A stretch of DNA of 64,000 bases from Chrysomallon squamiferum (taxonomy: Eukaryota; Mollusca; Gastropoda; Neomphalida; Peltospiridae): positions 22,060,921 to 22,124,920 of the forward strand of contig CM022670.1 in NCBI GenBank assembly GCA_012295275.1, in the 5' to 3' direction. The translations under genes were made by a program, and so were the position numbers. This document shows, piece by piece, positions 38,601-49,880 of the stretch; position 1 is the stretch's first letter, and each line of letters begins with the position of its first letter. The notes beneath the pieces are model-generated. The model made no database searches. It saw only the letters and a program-made list of their open reading frames with translations, and was not told where the DNA came from.

Positions 38601-41600
38601 AAACAGCAAAAGATAATTAATAATGAGCATGAAAATTAAATTAAATTAAAGTTCAAACCTGAAGAAAGATTTAAATTACACTGGGCTGCACCATGTCGAA
38701 GAATCCAAGCCAAACGTTTTGACAAGCGTGTTAGATCATCATTACTCTGAAGAGAATTGTAATGTATTTATTAGTTTGTTTATTTAAATATATGTCTCAA
38801 TAACAAGCATTCTATCAGCAGATTCAGATTCCTATCAAGTCACAATTCTTACATTGTTAAAATTATTATTTAAATATTATAAATTATAAATAATGAATTA
38901 TTTTGTGTATATCATTACAAACTGTTAAAAATCTCAGATGAGTTGTTTAAAATGTACGGTAAGTTTTGCTAATGTTGTACAATTTTATGATTGTAGTGGG
39001 ATTCATTACTAATTGTTTCTTAGTAAACAACGATTACTGACCCGTTTAAAAAAAAATGTTCTAGTTTTTAATAAAATAAAATATTAATAATATATTAAAA
39101 GTATAACTTAAAAGCATGTATTATATTAAAACATTAAACTAACAAAGATGTTTTAATGTCTCACTGACATTCCAAAATGGAGTGATATGACTGATGATCT
39201 TTGAAATGTTAGTTTATAAATTTTAAGATTTAGTCATTTGTTTATGTGTTTTGTTAATGCTGAATTTCCATAGCTAAAACACCTTCAGTTATATACAGGA
39301 ACATTGGAACACAAATAAAAACCTTTTCAGGACTGAAAAAAAACTTGGGATACTTACTACAATATTTATAGTATTTATATTACTTCAGAGTTCATACCAT
39401 AAATCTGTCCCTAATCAACATCGTGGTGATTTTTCAATCACCTGAAACATCTATCTAACCATCAGGAATTGACAGATAACACTGGTATCCCTGTATTGCA
39501 ATTTGTTATGATAAAATCTGTACTCACCGGAAGTGTGTGACCTTGTGTAGCGCGAATCTTTGAGCCATCTCTTGAAATCTGAAATCTTTTCTTAGTGTCA
39601 TTGTTCACCACTTGTCTTACATCAGCTTTTGTGTATGATGAGAACTGGGGTTTCTGTAAAATCTCATCGATAGACGCATATCCATCTGCAATGTCAGTGA
39701 CAGCTGTCTGTCAGCTCACTGGTGCTGTTTTAATTTAACGCTTAATGTGTTTAATCTAATTCTCTTTAATTCATTTCACATTATTTCTGATTTTGTTCAT
39801 TATCATCTCAAACAAAATCCTTTTGAAAAATGTATACAGAACTGAGATGATCATGTGAAACAGGCTACTGCTGTACTGAATTTAAAAGTTTATTTAAACA
39901 TTTTTGATTGGTCAGTATAGAAGATTTCTCAATTAATTTCATCAAGGTGAAATGTGTCAGTGATCACAGATCAAGAAAGAGATTTTCACTTCTGGTCAGT
40001 TACTTAGTAATATGTTGTTTAGTAATAGAACATTTCCTATATTCCTTAGCCCTCAATCACACACTTTAGTCTGTATTAAAACATACCGACTCCTCAGTCC
40101 TTTTTGCCTTACAGCTTGGTCCCATTTCCCACACATAAATCCTCATTATCACACACCTCACTCACACACCTGTCTTTATTAACAAACTCCTTATTCCCAT
40201 ACATCAGTCCTTATTCCCACACAAAGTGGTCTAATTCCCAGACCTCTCAGTCCTAATTCCTGTGCACCAGTCCATATTTCTACATTTCTCAATGCTTATT
40301 TCCAATGAATATGAAAGATCAGATATTTTTAATTGTAAGAAACAATGAAACAGCAAAAGAAAATTAATAATGAGCATGAAAATTAAATTAAATTAAAGTT
40401 CAAACCTGAAGAAAGATTTAAATTACACTGGGCTGCACCATGTCGAAGAATCCAAGCCAAACGTTTTGACAAGCGTGTTAGATCATCATTACTCTGAAGA
40501 GAATTGTAATGTATTTATTAGTTTGTTTATTTAAATATATGTCTCAATAACAAGCATTCTATCAGCAGATTCAGATTCCTATCAAGTCACAATTCTTACA
40601 TTGTTAAAATTATTATTTAAATATTATAAATTATAAATAATGAATTATTTTGTGTATATCATTACAAACTGTTAAAAATCTCAGATGAGTTGTTTAAAAT
40701 GTACGGTAAGTTTTGCTAATGTTGTACAATTTTATGATTGTAGTGGGATTCATTACTAATTGTTTCTTAGTAAACAACGATTACTGACCCGTTTAAAAAA
40801 AAATGTTCTAGTTTTTAATAAAATAAAATATTAATAATATATTAAAAGTATAACTTAAAAGCATGTATTATATTAAAACATTAAACTAACAAAGATGTTT
40901 TAATGTCTCACTGACATTCCAAAATGGAGTGATATGACTGATGATCTTTGAAATGTTAGTTTATAAATTTTAAGATTTAGTCATTTGTTTATGTGTTTTG
41001 TTGATGCTGAATTTCCATAGCTAAAACACCTTCAGTTATATACAGGAACATTGGAACACAAATAAAAACCTTTTCAGGACTGAAAAAACTTGGGATACTT
41101 ACTACAATATTTATAGTATTTATATTACTTCAGAGTTCATACCATAAATCTGTCCCTAATCAACATCGTGGTGATTTTTCAATCACCTGAAACATCTATC
41201 TAACCATCAGGAATTGACAGATAACACTGGAATCCCTGTATTGCAATTTGTTATGATAAAATCTGTACTCACCGGAAGTGTGTGACCTTGTGTAGCGCGA
41301 ATCTTTGAGCCATCTCTTGAAATCTGAAATCTTTTCTTAGTGTCATTGTTCACCACTTGTCTTACATCAGCTTTTGTGTATGATGAGAACTCGGGTTTCT
41401 GTAAAATCTCATCGATAGACGCATATCCATCTGCAATGTCAGTGACAGCTGTCTGTCAGCTCACTGGTGCTGTTTTAATTTAACGCTTAATGTGTTTAAT
41501 CTAATTCTCTTTAATTCATTTCACATTATTTCTGATTTTGTTCATTATCATCTCAAACAAAATCCTTTTGAAAAATGTATACAGAACTGAGATGAATATG

Positions 41601-42526
41601 TGAAACAGGCTACTGCTGTACTGAATTTAAAAGTTTATTTAAACATTTTTGATTGGTCAGTATAGAAGATTTCTCAATTAATTTCATCAAGGTGAAATGT
41701 GTCAGTGATCACAGATCAAGAAAGAGATTTTCACTTCTGGTCAGTTACTTAGTAATATGTTGTTTAGTAATAGAACATTTCCTATATTCCTTAGCCCTCA
41801 ATCCCACACTTTAGTCTGTATTAAAACATACCGACTCCTCAGTCCTTTTTGCCTTACAGCTTGGTCCCATTTCCCACACATAAATCCTCATTATCACACA
41901 CCTCACTCACACACCTGTCTTTATTAACAAACTCCTTATTCCCATACATCAGTCCTTATTCCCACACAAAGTGGTCTAATTCCCAGACCTCTCAGTCCTA
42001 ATTCCTGTGCACCAGTCCATATTTCTACATTTCTCAATGCTTATTTCCAATGAATATGAAAGATCAGATATTTTTAATTGTAAGAAACAATGAAACAGCA
42101 AAAGATAATTAATAATGAGCATGAAAATTAAATTAAATTAAAGTTCAAACCTGAAGAAAGATTTAAATTACACTGGGCTGCACCATGTCGAAGAATCCAA
42201 GCCAAACGTTTTGACAAGCGTGTTAGATCATCATTACTCTGAAGAGAATTGTAATGTATTTATTAGTTTGTTTATTTAAATATATGTCTCAATAACAAGC
42301 ATTCTATCAGCAGATTCAGATTCCTATCAAGTCACAATTCTTACATTGTTAAAATTATTATTTAAATATTTCTAATTTGAGAATGAAAATTAATCAAAAA
42401 TAAATAAAATTTATTTTATTAAGAAAGCATTTGTTTCTGACTGCTCAACTCCTGGCTGCATTAAAATATCATATTTTGACAGGTAACTTCTAGACTTAAC
42501 TTCAGGCTTACCTGGTAAGCACACAT
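32678..42526 (-). CDS. TRPT1: tRNA 2'-phosphotransferase, copy 2, with amplified N-lobe exons
   Basis: Exons in transcript order: start 42526-42512; lobe pair U4 42238-42151 and 41430-41273; U3 40493-40406 and 39685-39528; U2 38746-38659 and 37938-37781; middle exon 37126-37022; U1 36802-36715 and 36167-36010; middle exon 35358-35254; then single exons 34984-34912, 34094-34038, 33467-33363, 32703-32678. Each lobe pair is 88+158=246 bases with phase 0 at both ends, and the middle exon is 105 bases with phase 0, so all copies together keep one frame of 489 residues (normal: 208). U4 matches copy 1 closely. U1, the pair next to the C-lobe, has Arg12 to Cys, Trp19 to Arg and Gly24 to Asp (RHG to RHD). 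Skipping of the extra exons would restore a normal-length enzyme. Which form is made, and whether the array is real or an assembly error, cannot be told from sequence. Confidence 0.85.
35165..36935 (-). repeat. TRPT1 exon unit U1 (most diverged)
   Basis: Contains the middle exon (35254-35358) and lobe exons 36010-36167 and 36715-36802. Compared with U2-U4 it lacks about 165 bases near 36346 and carries many more substitutions, concentrated on the lobe-exon side; the middle-exon side is nearly identical to the other copies. Confidence 0.85.
36936..38876 (-). repeat. TRPT1 exon unit U2
   Basis: Begins at a join of TTATTTAAATATTT to TTTTTTATATTATAAAAAAT and carries the middle exon (37022-37126) plus both lobe exons. 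It is almost identical to U3 over the shared part, including KPQF in the lobe exon where copy 1 and U4 have KPEF. Confidence 0.88.
38877..40622 (-). repeat. TRPT1 exon unit U3
   Basis: About 1.75 kb, carrying lobe exons 39528-39685 and 40406-40493 but no middle exon. The join at its left end fuses TTATTTAAATATT with ATAAATTATAAATAATGAAT. Confidence 0.88.
40623..42370 (-). repeat. TRPT1 exon unit U4
   Basis: About 1.75 kb with the same left join as U3 and lobe exons 41273-41430 and 42151-42238. It shares copy 1 variants (KPEF, AATCCCACAC, GATGAATATGTG), whereas U2/U3 share different ones. At its right edge sequence returns to that of copy 1 (TTCTAATTTGAGAATG). Confidence 0.88.
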
Positions 42527-43421
42527 AATAAAGTATTGTAACAGAAACCCTGAAACAGAAATAACAAGTTTTATTCGCATACATTCTCTGTCTTGTCAGT
42601 TACCAAACTGTTGTAATAAACTTGAGTTTTATAATACAACTTTACTGAGGCTGTCAGTATCTTTTAATGTTTTAATATATAAAATAACCTTACATTTATA
42701 GCAAAAATATTTGCATCCATACATTCTGAAGAGCTTGCTATATTGCTATGTGCACTATTATTAACAAAATTTGTCACAAATAAAGCAGCCGTTTGGAAGT
42801 ATCCACTCGTAATTTGGTTCAAACAACAGCTACGTTTCATATATTTTTATCTTTCCAAATGTAAAGAAATGATGTTGCTGCTGAGTTCGTGTTCTCCAAA
42901 AAATTAAAATAATAACATAGGTTAAAATACCAAATCATATTATAAACGAGGTTTGTGAAATTTGTATCATTTATGATTTATCAAGCAGACGAATATATTA
43001 ACATTCATGGAAATCTCAGCTCAGGAGGCTCGTGTATTCGTTGACGTATGTGCAGTTTTTTTAACTGTGTTACGAGTTTCACATCAACGAATGCATTATA
43101 AATATGATCAACAGAATAATATTTTCATTCGTTTTCTTTTCTTTTTTTTTAAACATTTTATGTTGACTTGTTCTGTTAAATATATAGATTATCAAAACAA
43201 GTTTACTTACTAAAATTCTTCAAATCAACAAAATAAACTAACGGCAATGAATACAAGATAGTTAATGAAATGAAACGGAATTCGCGGATTTAATGTTAAT
43301 TTCCTACTTTCGCTTTCTGTCCCAAGACTAAACCAAGCTATGAAATTTAAAGTTTAACTAGAATAATTGTGACAAAATATTAATCTGTTTATCATTAAAG
43401 ATAAGCTTTTATACAACTTAC

Positions 43422-43643
43422 ATTAAAAGACAGTTTTAAATGAGGGAGAACGATTTGTTTTTGTTGTCCGTTTACTTGATTTGGAGTTCTGCGTAACGCT
43501 ACGGAAGTTACGAGATAGTGTTTACTTTTGTAATGCGTGTGTAGCAATTAATATGTTCTGCCGTACAGTTCGTTTTGGGTTCTGTAGCAGTATTCGGCGG
43601 GTAACGTGAAATTAAATAATCTATAATCGTTTATTTATTTTTA
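43422..43643 (-). promoter_or_regulatory. TRPT1 copy 2 promoter and non-coding first exon
   Basis: Nearly identical to 25471-25691: donor GTAAGTTG, probable 5' UTR exon starting at 43422 on its 3' side, and ACGGAAGT at 43501-43508. Retention of this region means copy 2 has its own potential promoter. Confidence 0.5.
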
Positions 43644-43910
43644 GATTTCAGTTCACGCTTGGACACAAATGACACCATAAATATTTATCAAACGTAATAT
43701 TCTATATAAGTTAGACGGAAAACACACAAAACCTGGATACACATGTATTGTTAAACAAGTTCAGTAATATACTGAAGATATTATTACTATTTTTTTTTTG
43801 GGGGGGGGGTCCTTGATGCTGCCGTTTTAACATTTTATTCACAGGCTGGAGATACAAAACCAAACAACACTTGTTGGCAAATAATCTCCCAAATATTTCA
43901 TTTGGCTTCA

Positions 43911-44215
43911 GGGGCGGATCTATTATGAAACTAATGAAGCTTAAGCTTCAGGACCCTTTATACAAGAGGGTCCCAAGAAGCGACTTTTGTCCACATTTCC
44001 TCAAAATATGAAACAAAATTTCAGGTGTGTCTCAATTTTAAAAACCTGTCATGGAACATTGCCACAGAAGAAGATAACAGTGGTTACCCAGAACTCATTG
44101 TTGCTTGTCAAGGGCTTCCAAAAATGTTCATCCTACAGGAGCCAAAAAATGTAGGTCCGAGATTATCTGCCTCTCCTTTCAAAGATGACGATATATGCAG
44201 ATCAGGTATATAATT
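43911..44215. mobile_element. Possible hAT-type element fragment
   Basis: CAGGGGCGGATCTA at 43910-43923 resembles terminal inverted repeats of hAT transposons (CAGGGGCGGATC...), followed by the low-G/C palindromic GAAGCTTAAGCTTC. No transposase domain and no matching opposite terminus was found, so the right limit is arbitrary. Confidence 0.35.
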
Positions 44216-45141
44216 ACTTCTGTTTTATTTAAAAGCAATTTAAATGAATATTACTTTATTTCTTGGTCGTTAAAAAGGAGTTATCGGCTCATGTCGGTCA
44301 TTATCAGTCACTTGTCAGCAAAATAAACTCTCAAATATTTCATCTGTCTCTTTTCCAAAGGCATTGATTTCATACTTACAGATTAGGTATAAAAATATTT
44401 CTAACGATGCAACGGTAAACTCACTGCAAGATGGAAGATATATCTATGACTAAATATGTTTCAAGTTTTTTCCTCAGTCAAAATAATAATAATAATAACA
44501 ATAATATAAATAAATAAATAAATAAAAATTAAAAAAATGTTGGTATCTTTCACTTGCTATTGGTGGTGTAAAATATAGTGATATATGGTAAAGAATCAGT
44601 AAAATTTTATAGATATCAGAAATTAAAATAAGAATGTTAAATAATCAAACAGGAAAAAAAATATATATATATCTGTCCCCCAAAAAATTAAATAAATATA
44701 TAATAGGTTGTTTTTTTTCCCCATATTTACAAGGATTACTGGACATCTCTGAAAAAGCACAGGAAAATTATTAGCGTATTGATGATAATTATAGTATCGC
44801 GCAGGTAACATAGCTTCACTATAACTATACTTAGGCCCTATTCTAATCTGCTCATTATTTTATCAGGTAAAAAAAAAAAATAAATAAATAAATAAATATA
44901 GTTTTCGTTTCCATTCGTTATTTCAGAACATGAAGGCTTTCAGTTTAATTTAAATTAGTCAGTGCGTGCATATGCAGACGGGAGAGTAACCCAACAAATT
45001 AGCGACAGTCATTTACTGGTTAAAAACAAATTAAAAACACACTGTCGATATTTCTGTTTCGAATGCCTGATGATTTTTACTATTTCTATTTTTCAGCAAT
45101 TAGAACTCGTAAATAATAATTATATTAGTTTCTTTATTGAT

Positions 45142-45177
<36 letters not shown>

Positions 45178-45267
45178 AATAACTGAGTCTACGTGTGATT
45201 TCCTAAACACTCTTTCTCTTTTATTTGTCTATATTATCCATATCTGTAGATCAATACATACACACAA

Positions 45268-45715
45268 GGCCGGATTTCCCATATAGATTTTTAGGCTAGA
45301 GCCTAGGACGGCAGGGTGATAGGGGCAGCAGTTTATGAAAATGTTATTGGCCAGTGTTGTCTTTCGCGCAAAATTAGGCGCTTTTTTAGGAGATTGTGCG
45401 CTAAATTATCGAGTTGTGCGCTTTGTTAAACTTTGTAACAATGTTTAATTATGGATATCCTCATTGTACTGAATAACAGAACTATGGGCCAATGACATTG
45501 CCCATCACGAATTCTTTGATGTACTGTATAAATAAATCACTGCGTATATGTCAAATCATGCTTTTGCTTCCTTCTAGACCATAAGTTATCAAAAAAAAAT
45601 CATTTATTTCATTTTATATAATAAACAAAGTGGGAAGGGCGAAGTGGGCTTGAAGAGGGGGGCCATAAAATTGTAGCTTATGGGCGACTAGCACAAAAAC
45701 TCCGACACTGCATAT
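45268..45715. mobile_element. Possible second hAT-like fragment
   Basis: AAGGCCGGATTTCCC followed by TAGGCTAGAGCCTAGG is typical of hAT-derived interspersed termini in animals. A G-rich GGGCGAAGTGGGCTTG / GGGGGGCCATAAAATTG block near 45635-45675 could belong to the other end. There is no coding remnant. Confidence 0.35.
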
Positions 45716-46099
45716 ACACACATATATAAACACACATATATAGACGCACATTCTGTTGGTAAAACATTTGTTTTGGCCACTGCATCTTTTATCTTATTAT
45801 AAATCAAATAATAAGAAATAAACAAATAGTAGCATTTATCGATAGCCTATGTGAAAACGTATTACTTATTGCTGTTAATTAATTTATATAATGATAATAA
45901 TAATAATCATCATCATCATCATAATCATTATCATTATCATCATCATCATTTATTTATTAATTTTCACTACTATTAAATTTTATCTTCTACTGTCGTTAGG
46001 CGGGCAGGACAGACTGGAATAATGGTAGTATATACTGGTTGTTAAAATCGATTTCTTATTAATTTTTGTAACTATCTTTTTTGTACCGACAGAATTAAT

Positions 46100-46431
46100 A
46101 GTGGATTGACCAATCCTGGAATTGTCACGCCCACCGCTCTTGTAAGCAAGAGCAATTGGCTGAATATTGGTCACGTGCTAGAGTTTATCTCTTCTATCTC
46201 TTTCAACGGTCGTCAAGGAAAGTTAGTGATACGGATTGGTGATCTCGTGGCATTGGCGTGGGAAAAGCAATATTATTATAACTGAATTGAAGTATTAGAA
46301 CAGCCTCAGAAAGATAATTAACACCTCCGTAAAGAGGAATTAGTAATAAACAAATAACATCGCTTAGTCATAGCAATATCAAGATTGGCAATTGTTTTGA
46401 AAGTTCTTACATCGGACAATTGTCTTAAACC
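46100..46431 (+). promoter_or_regulatory. Putative promoter region of the CDC14 copy
   Basis: Less AT-rich than its surroundings, with a CCAAT box (46110-46114), a GC-box-like CACGCCCACC (46126-46135), the dyad GCTCTTG/CAAGAGC (46136-46153) and an E-box CACGTG (46172-46177), all upstream of the first recognisable CDC14 codons. Assignment is by position and motifs only. Confidence 0.4.
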
Positions 46432-48077
46432 ATGTTGGAAGAAAGCAAGATTATCATGAATCCACTGAATGCGATTGAATTTATAAACGGTGAACTGAAT
46501 CATAATACCGACAGAAACAACTGTGCTATAAGTGACGACTAGCGGTGTACATGCAAAACAAACCAAAAATATACACAATTTTTTTTACTTTCGTACCTGT
46601 TTAATTTTTTTTTTTTTAATTTTTTTTTTTTTATACGGAATAAAATAAAATAAATAAAACGGCATATACTTTTCGAAAAGTAGATCGGCCTTCACTAAAC
46701 TTTGGGTTCGATTATGGAACCTTTTCAGCGTGTACACCGGTTATGACAATAGCATGGTTGAATGTTATCGTTTTTGAAAGTGTGGATGATGTATGAAAAA
46801 GGGTTTGCTAAGCATTGAAACTCACATTTACTGATTTGACAAGTGAAATATGTTTTTTCTCAGAATCAACAATATGGTGGAGACAATATCATGTAATTTA
46901 TTAGTTTCTCAATGGGAATATTTTATATCATTCTATTTTATGTAGAAAAGGCAATAATCAAGTTTATGCATTAACTGATTAAATAAATCTGTAGACATTT
47001 TGTCCCACATGTGTTAAGCAGTTTAGTGTTGGACAGTAAACTAACAGCACTGTGTCCATTTCGTCATGTTTTAACCACACAAATTTCTTTTTTGAGATGA
47101 AAATTATATACCTTTCCCCCAAAAAACTGAAATATCTTAAGTTGAACAAATCAGGAATGATAAAATTTCAATTGTTCAAAACAGTTGAAGTTTGTAAAAA
47201 AAAAAATATTATATTTTTTTATAAATGTAAGTGCAAATCTTGAATATAAGTGTATTGACTTTTCTTTCCTACACTTTTAACAGAACTAAGCATAAGTGTA
47301 ATAATAAATTATAATTATAATTTAAAAAGTCTAAAATTTAATAATTTAAGGTTACATTATTTTTGTTTTCCCTGTTGTGATTATAACAAAAATATATATA
47401 AATATAAAAATAAATTAAATAAACAAATTATTGAACATTTACATTTGTCTATTGTTAAATAGTTTAATAATATATAATTATTACATGTTTAGACCATGTC
47501 ACTTTGTGTGCCTTTTTGGCTATTTTTTAAAGAAATTTTTATTCAGAAAGTGGATTTAAATGTGAGCCTGGGCACACAAAACAATACAACATATAACTTA
47601 TATTTTACAGATCGTCTGTATTAGACAGCTTTGACAATGAAGCCAGCAGTGACTGTTGATTGCCATTTCTTTTCTATTGATGAGGAGTTTACATATAAAA
47701 TTTCTGATCAGATTAAGCAATGTAGTTTTATTGGTAGCATTTATTACTATTGTTGTTGTTTTAATTATACAGTGCTGTTTGTTATTTATAACTGGAAATT
47801 GATTGTTTAAGTGACATGAGGATGAATTTGAAAACCATATTTCATTGTCAGATAAAACAACTAACATTATGTAAATATTTACACGATTGTTGTTATGACT
47901 TTGTATCATAAAGCCAAATATTATTTTAACATTTGTTTTAGGCAAATGTATTGATAAGGATATTTACATAACAAAGAAAGTTAAGTTTTAGATTTCCAGA
48001 ATTCTCTATTAAAACAAAATATCATCCCCCAAAATACTTATGTTGATTTATCAATTTTTATATTTGAACAGTTCATA

Positions 48078-48120
<43 letters not shown>
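48078..48120. repeat. (ATT)n microsatellite
   Basis: About fourteen TTA/ATT units in a CDC14-pseudogene intron. Confidence 0.95.
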
Positions 48121-48121
<1 letters not shown>

Positions 48122-49401
48122 CTCCATTACTTTGTTTTAGATTCAATGGAGATTTCGGAAAATCACAAATGCAACATACCTTATTGCTTGCTATTCAGTA
48201 AGTATAATTATATTGTATATATTTCATTTTGAGCCAAGATAATAATAATGTAAATATTTTCACACATATATAGGTTTTCACATAAACCTTTTGATGTGAA
48301 TGCATACTAAGTCATTATTCAGTCAACATATAAATGGAAAAATGTCATATGCAACTTCTGTTGAAATTTTTTAAATGTTGATTATTTTTCCATTTTTAGA
48401 TCTTATATTTGGGGAAAACACCACAGCAAGCTTACCGTTTGGTTCAAGTTAACCTGAATATACCATATATGCCATACTGGTAAGACATTACTTTGACAAC
48501 AGTTTTTAAATATTAATCTAGTTATAAACTGTTTAACTTGATAGAACTTGGCTATGTTTCAGTTCTATAGTCTTGGTATTACCTTGGTAATATGTAACTG
48601 TTAACTGTCTTCATAATTGTTTTTGAACATGATATAATCACATAAAACATGATGGGATGTGATATAACTGGCACAGAAGCAGTCAAAGCTAAAATGCTAG
48701 CAGAATATTGATTTTATGTATTTAGCAGAGTAATAAATCTGTATATTGATTTATGTATAGCATGTAATTTAATAATTGCGAACAGTTTTCAATAATCAAC
48801 TCTTTTGTATAATTTTGGTTTAATATGTTTTATGACATTTCATTAAACTCAAGATAACAGATGTCTTAATAAGTAATGAATTTATTTTTTTCAACAATTA
48901 CATTATTTCTAGATAAATTTCTAAATGAAACTAAAAATTCCAGTAATGAAATGAACATCATAAAATATTCTCCTTCATCTACATTCATATTTACCCAAAA
49001 TTCATTTAATTAATTAATTAATTAGTTGTTCATATTATTATTACATCTTTTCTTTTCATTCTTTCTTAATGTTTTTTTTTTTTAAATTTTTAAACTGTAT
49101 ATATATTTGTATATTAATTTCACTATATTTCTCCTTAATTTACAAGGTCAAATACTTTTTCATTAAATATATTTTTCTTTTCAGAATAAAAAAAACACCA
49201 CAAAGTAAAAGTTTAAAATAATGTGCAGTAATGTCTATAGCAATATAACTTTTTTTATTTCTCTTCCAGAGATTCAACATTCAACTCCAGCGCCTATGAC
49301 CTCACCTTGCTAGACTGTCTCCAGGACATAAAAAAGGTAAATATTGTATATAAGACAATTAAGTTTTGAAATAAACTGACTTGTCTTTTTTTATTTACCA
49401 G

Positions 49402-49534
49402 AGATGAATTTTATAGGAATAGGAATAGGAAAAAAATTAACGTGCTAGTCAGAGCAAGCTGTTGTGAAGCATGTCTGCGACGGGCACGCTTTCTGACAGG
49501 TCAGCGGGCGTGTCCGTCGCAGATGAATTTTATA
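49402..49534. mobile_element. Short SINE-like/foldback insertion with 14-base target duplication
   Basis: A 105-base segment (49416-49520) is bracketed by perfect direct repeats AGATGAATTTTATA at 49402-49415 and 49521-49534. It starts GGAATAGGAATAGGAAAAAA then ATTAACGTGCTA and has a near-perfect 15-base inverted repeat (CTGCGACGGGCACGC at 49475-49489 against GCGTGTCCGTCGCAG at 49508-49522). Its ends match the element at 11484-11559. The target duplication length suits a retrotransposed non-autonomous element; in the reverse orientation the TTTTTTTCC repeats would be its 3' tail. Confidence 0.7.
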
Positions 49535-49814
49535 CAAAATCATCATTTAAATAGAATATTAAAATACTTCACATTGAAATAGTTTAAAAATTGTACTGAT
49601 AATAATTATAATTTAAACTTACATTGGATAACTGTTTGACTAAACAGGTTTTGACAGTTTAGTTCAATTTTTATAGCTTATTAATTTTTTTAAATAGTAA
49701 TAAATTGCAATTAAGAAGTAACAGTGAAATGTTTTCCAGTGTTAATAAATAATGTTTAAATTAGAAATTATTTGTTGAATGGAAGAAATGATTTTCTTAA
49801 TTGTTATATGTGTG

Positions 49815-49838
49815 TTGTTATTATTATTGTTGTTGTTG

Positions 49839-49879
<41 letters not shown>

Positions 49880-49880
49880 C
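49815..49880. repeat. (TTG/TTA)n microsatellite
   Basis: Trinucleotide run switching from TTG to TTA in a CDC14-pseudogene intron. It yields a poly-Leu frame that is not a gene. Confidence 0.93.

Larger units (their letters stand above)
25692..43643. repeat. Segmental tandem duplication, copy 2 (17.95 kb)
   Basis: Second copy of the 12080-25691 segment. The left junction joins TTTATTTATTTTTA to AAATATATAACATACTGG; the right end is where the same ...TTTATTTATTTTTA continues into unrelated GATTTCAGTTCACGC. It is longer than copy 1 because of three extra TRPT1 exon-bearing units, despite deletions relative to copy 1 in the spacer and in unit U1. Confidence 0.95.
43644..46099. other. Intergenic region between TRPT1 copy 2 and the CDC14 copy
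   Basis: Unique AT-rich DNA with G10-type and AT simple repeats (43799-43808, 44480-44530, 45150-45173, 45895-45950) and two probable transposon fragments listed separately. A 62-codon frame at 44025-44213 has less biased composition than its surroundings but no recognised domain. No supported gene. Confidence 0.55.

Noticed and set aside
46318-46578. Minus-strand 86-codon frame over the CDC14 first exon
   Set aside because: The plus strand gives a CDC14-type N-terminus with a phase-1 donor that joins to DRLY; the minus-strand peptide resembles nothing.
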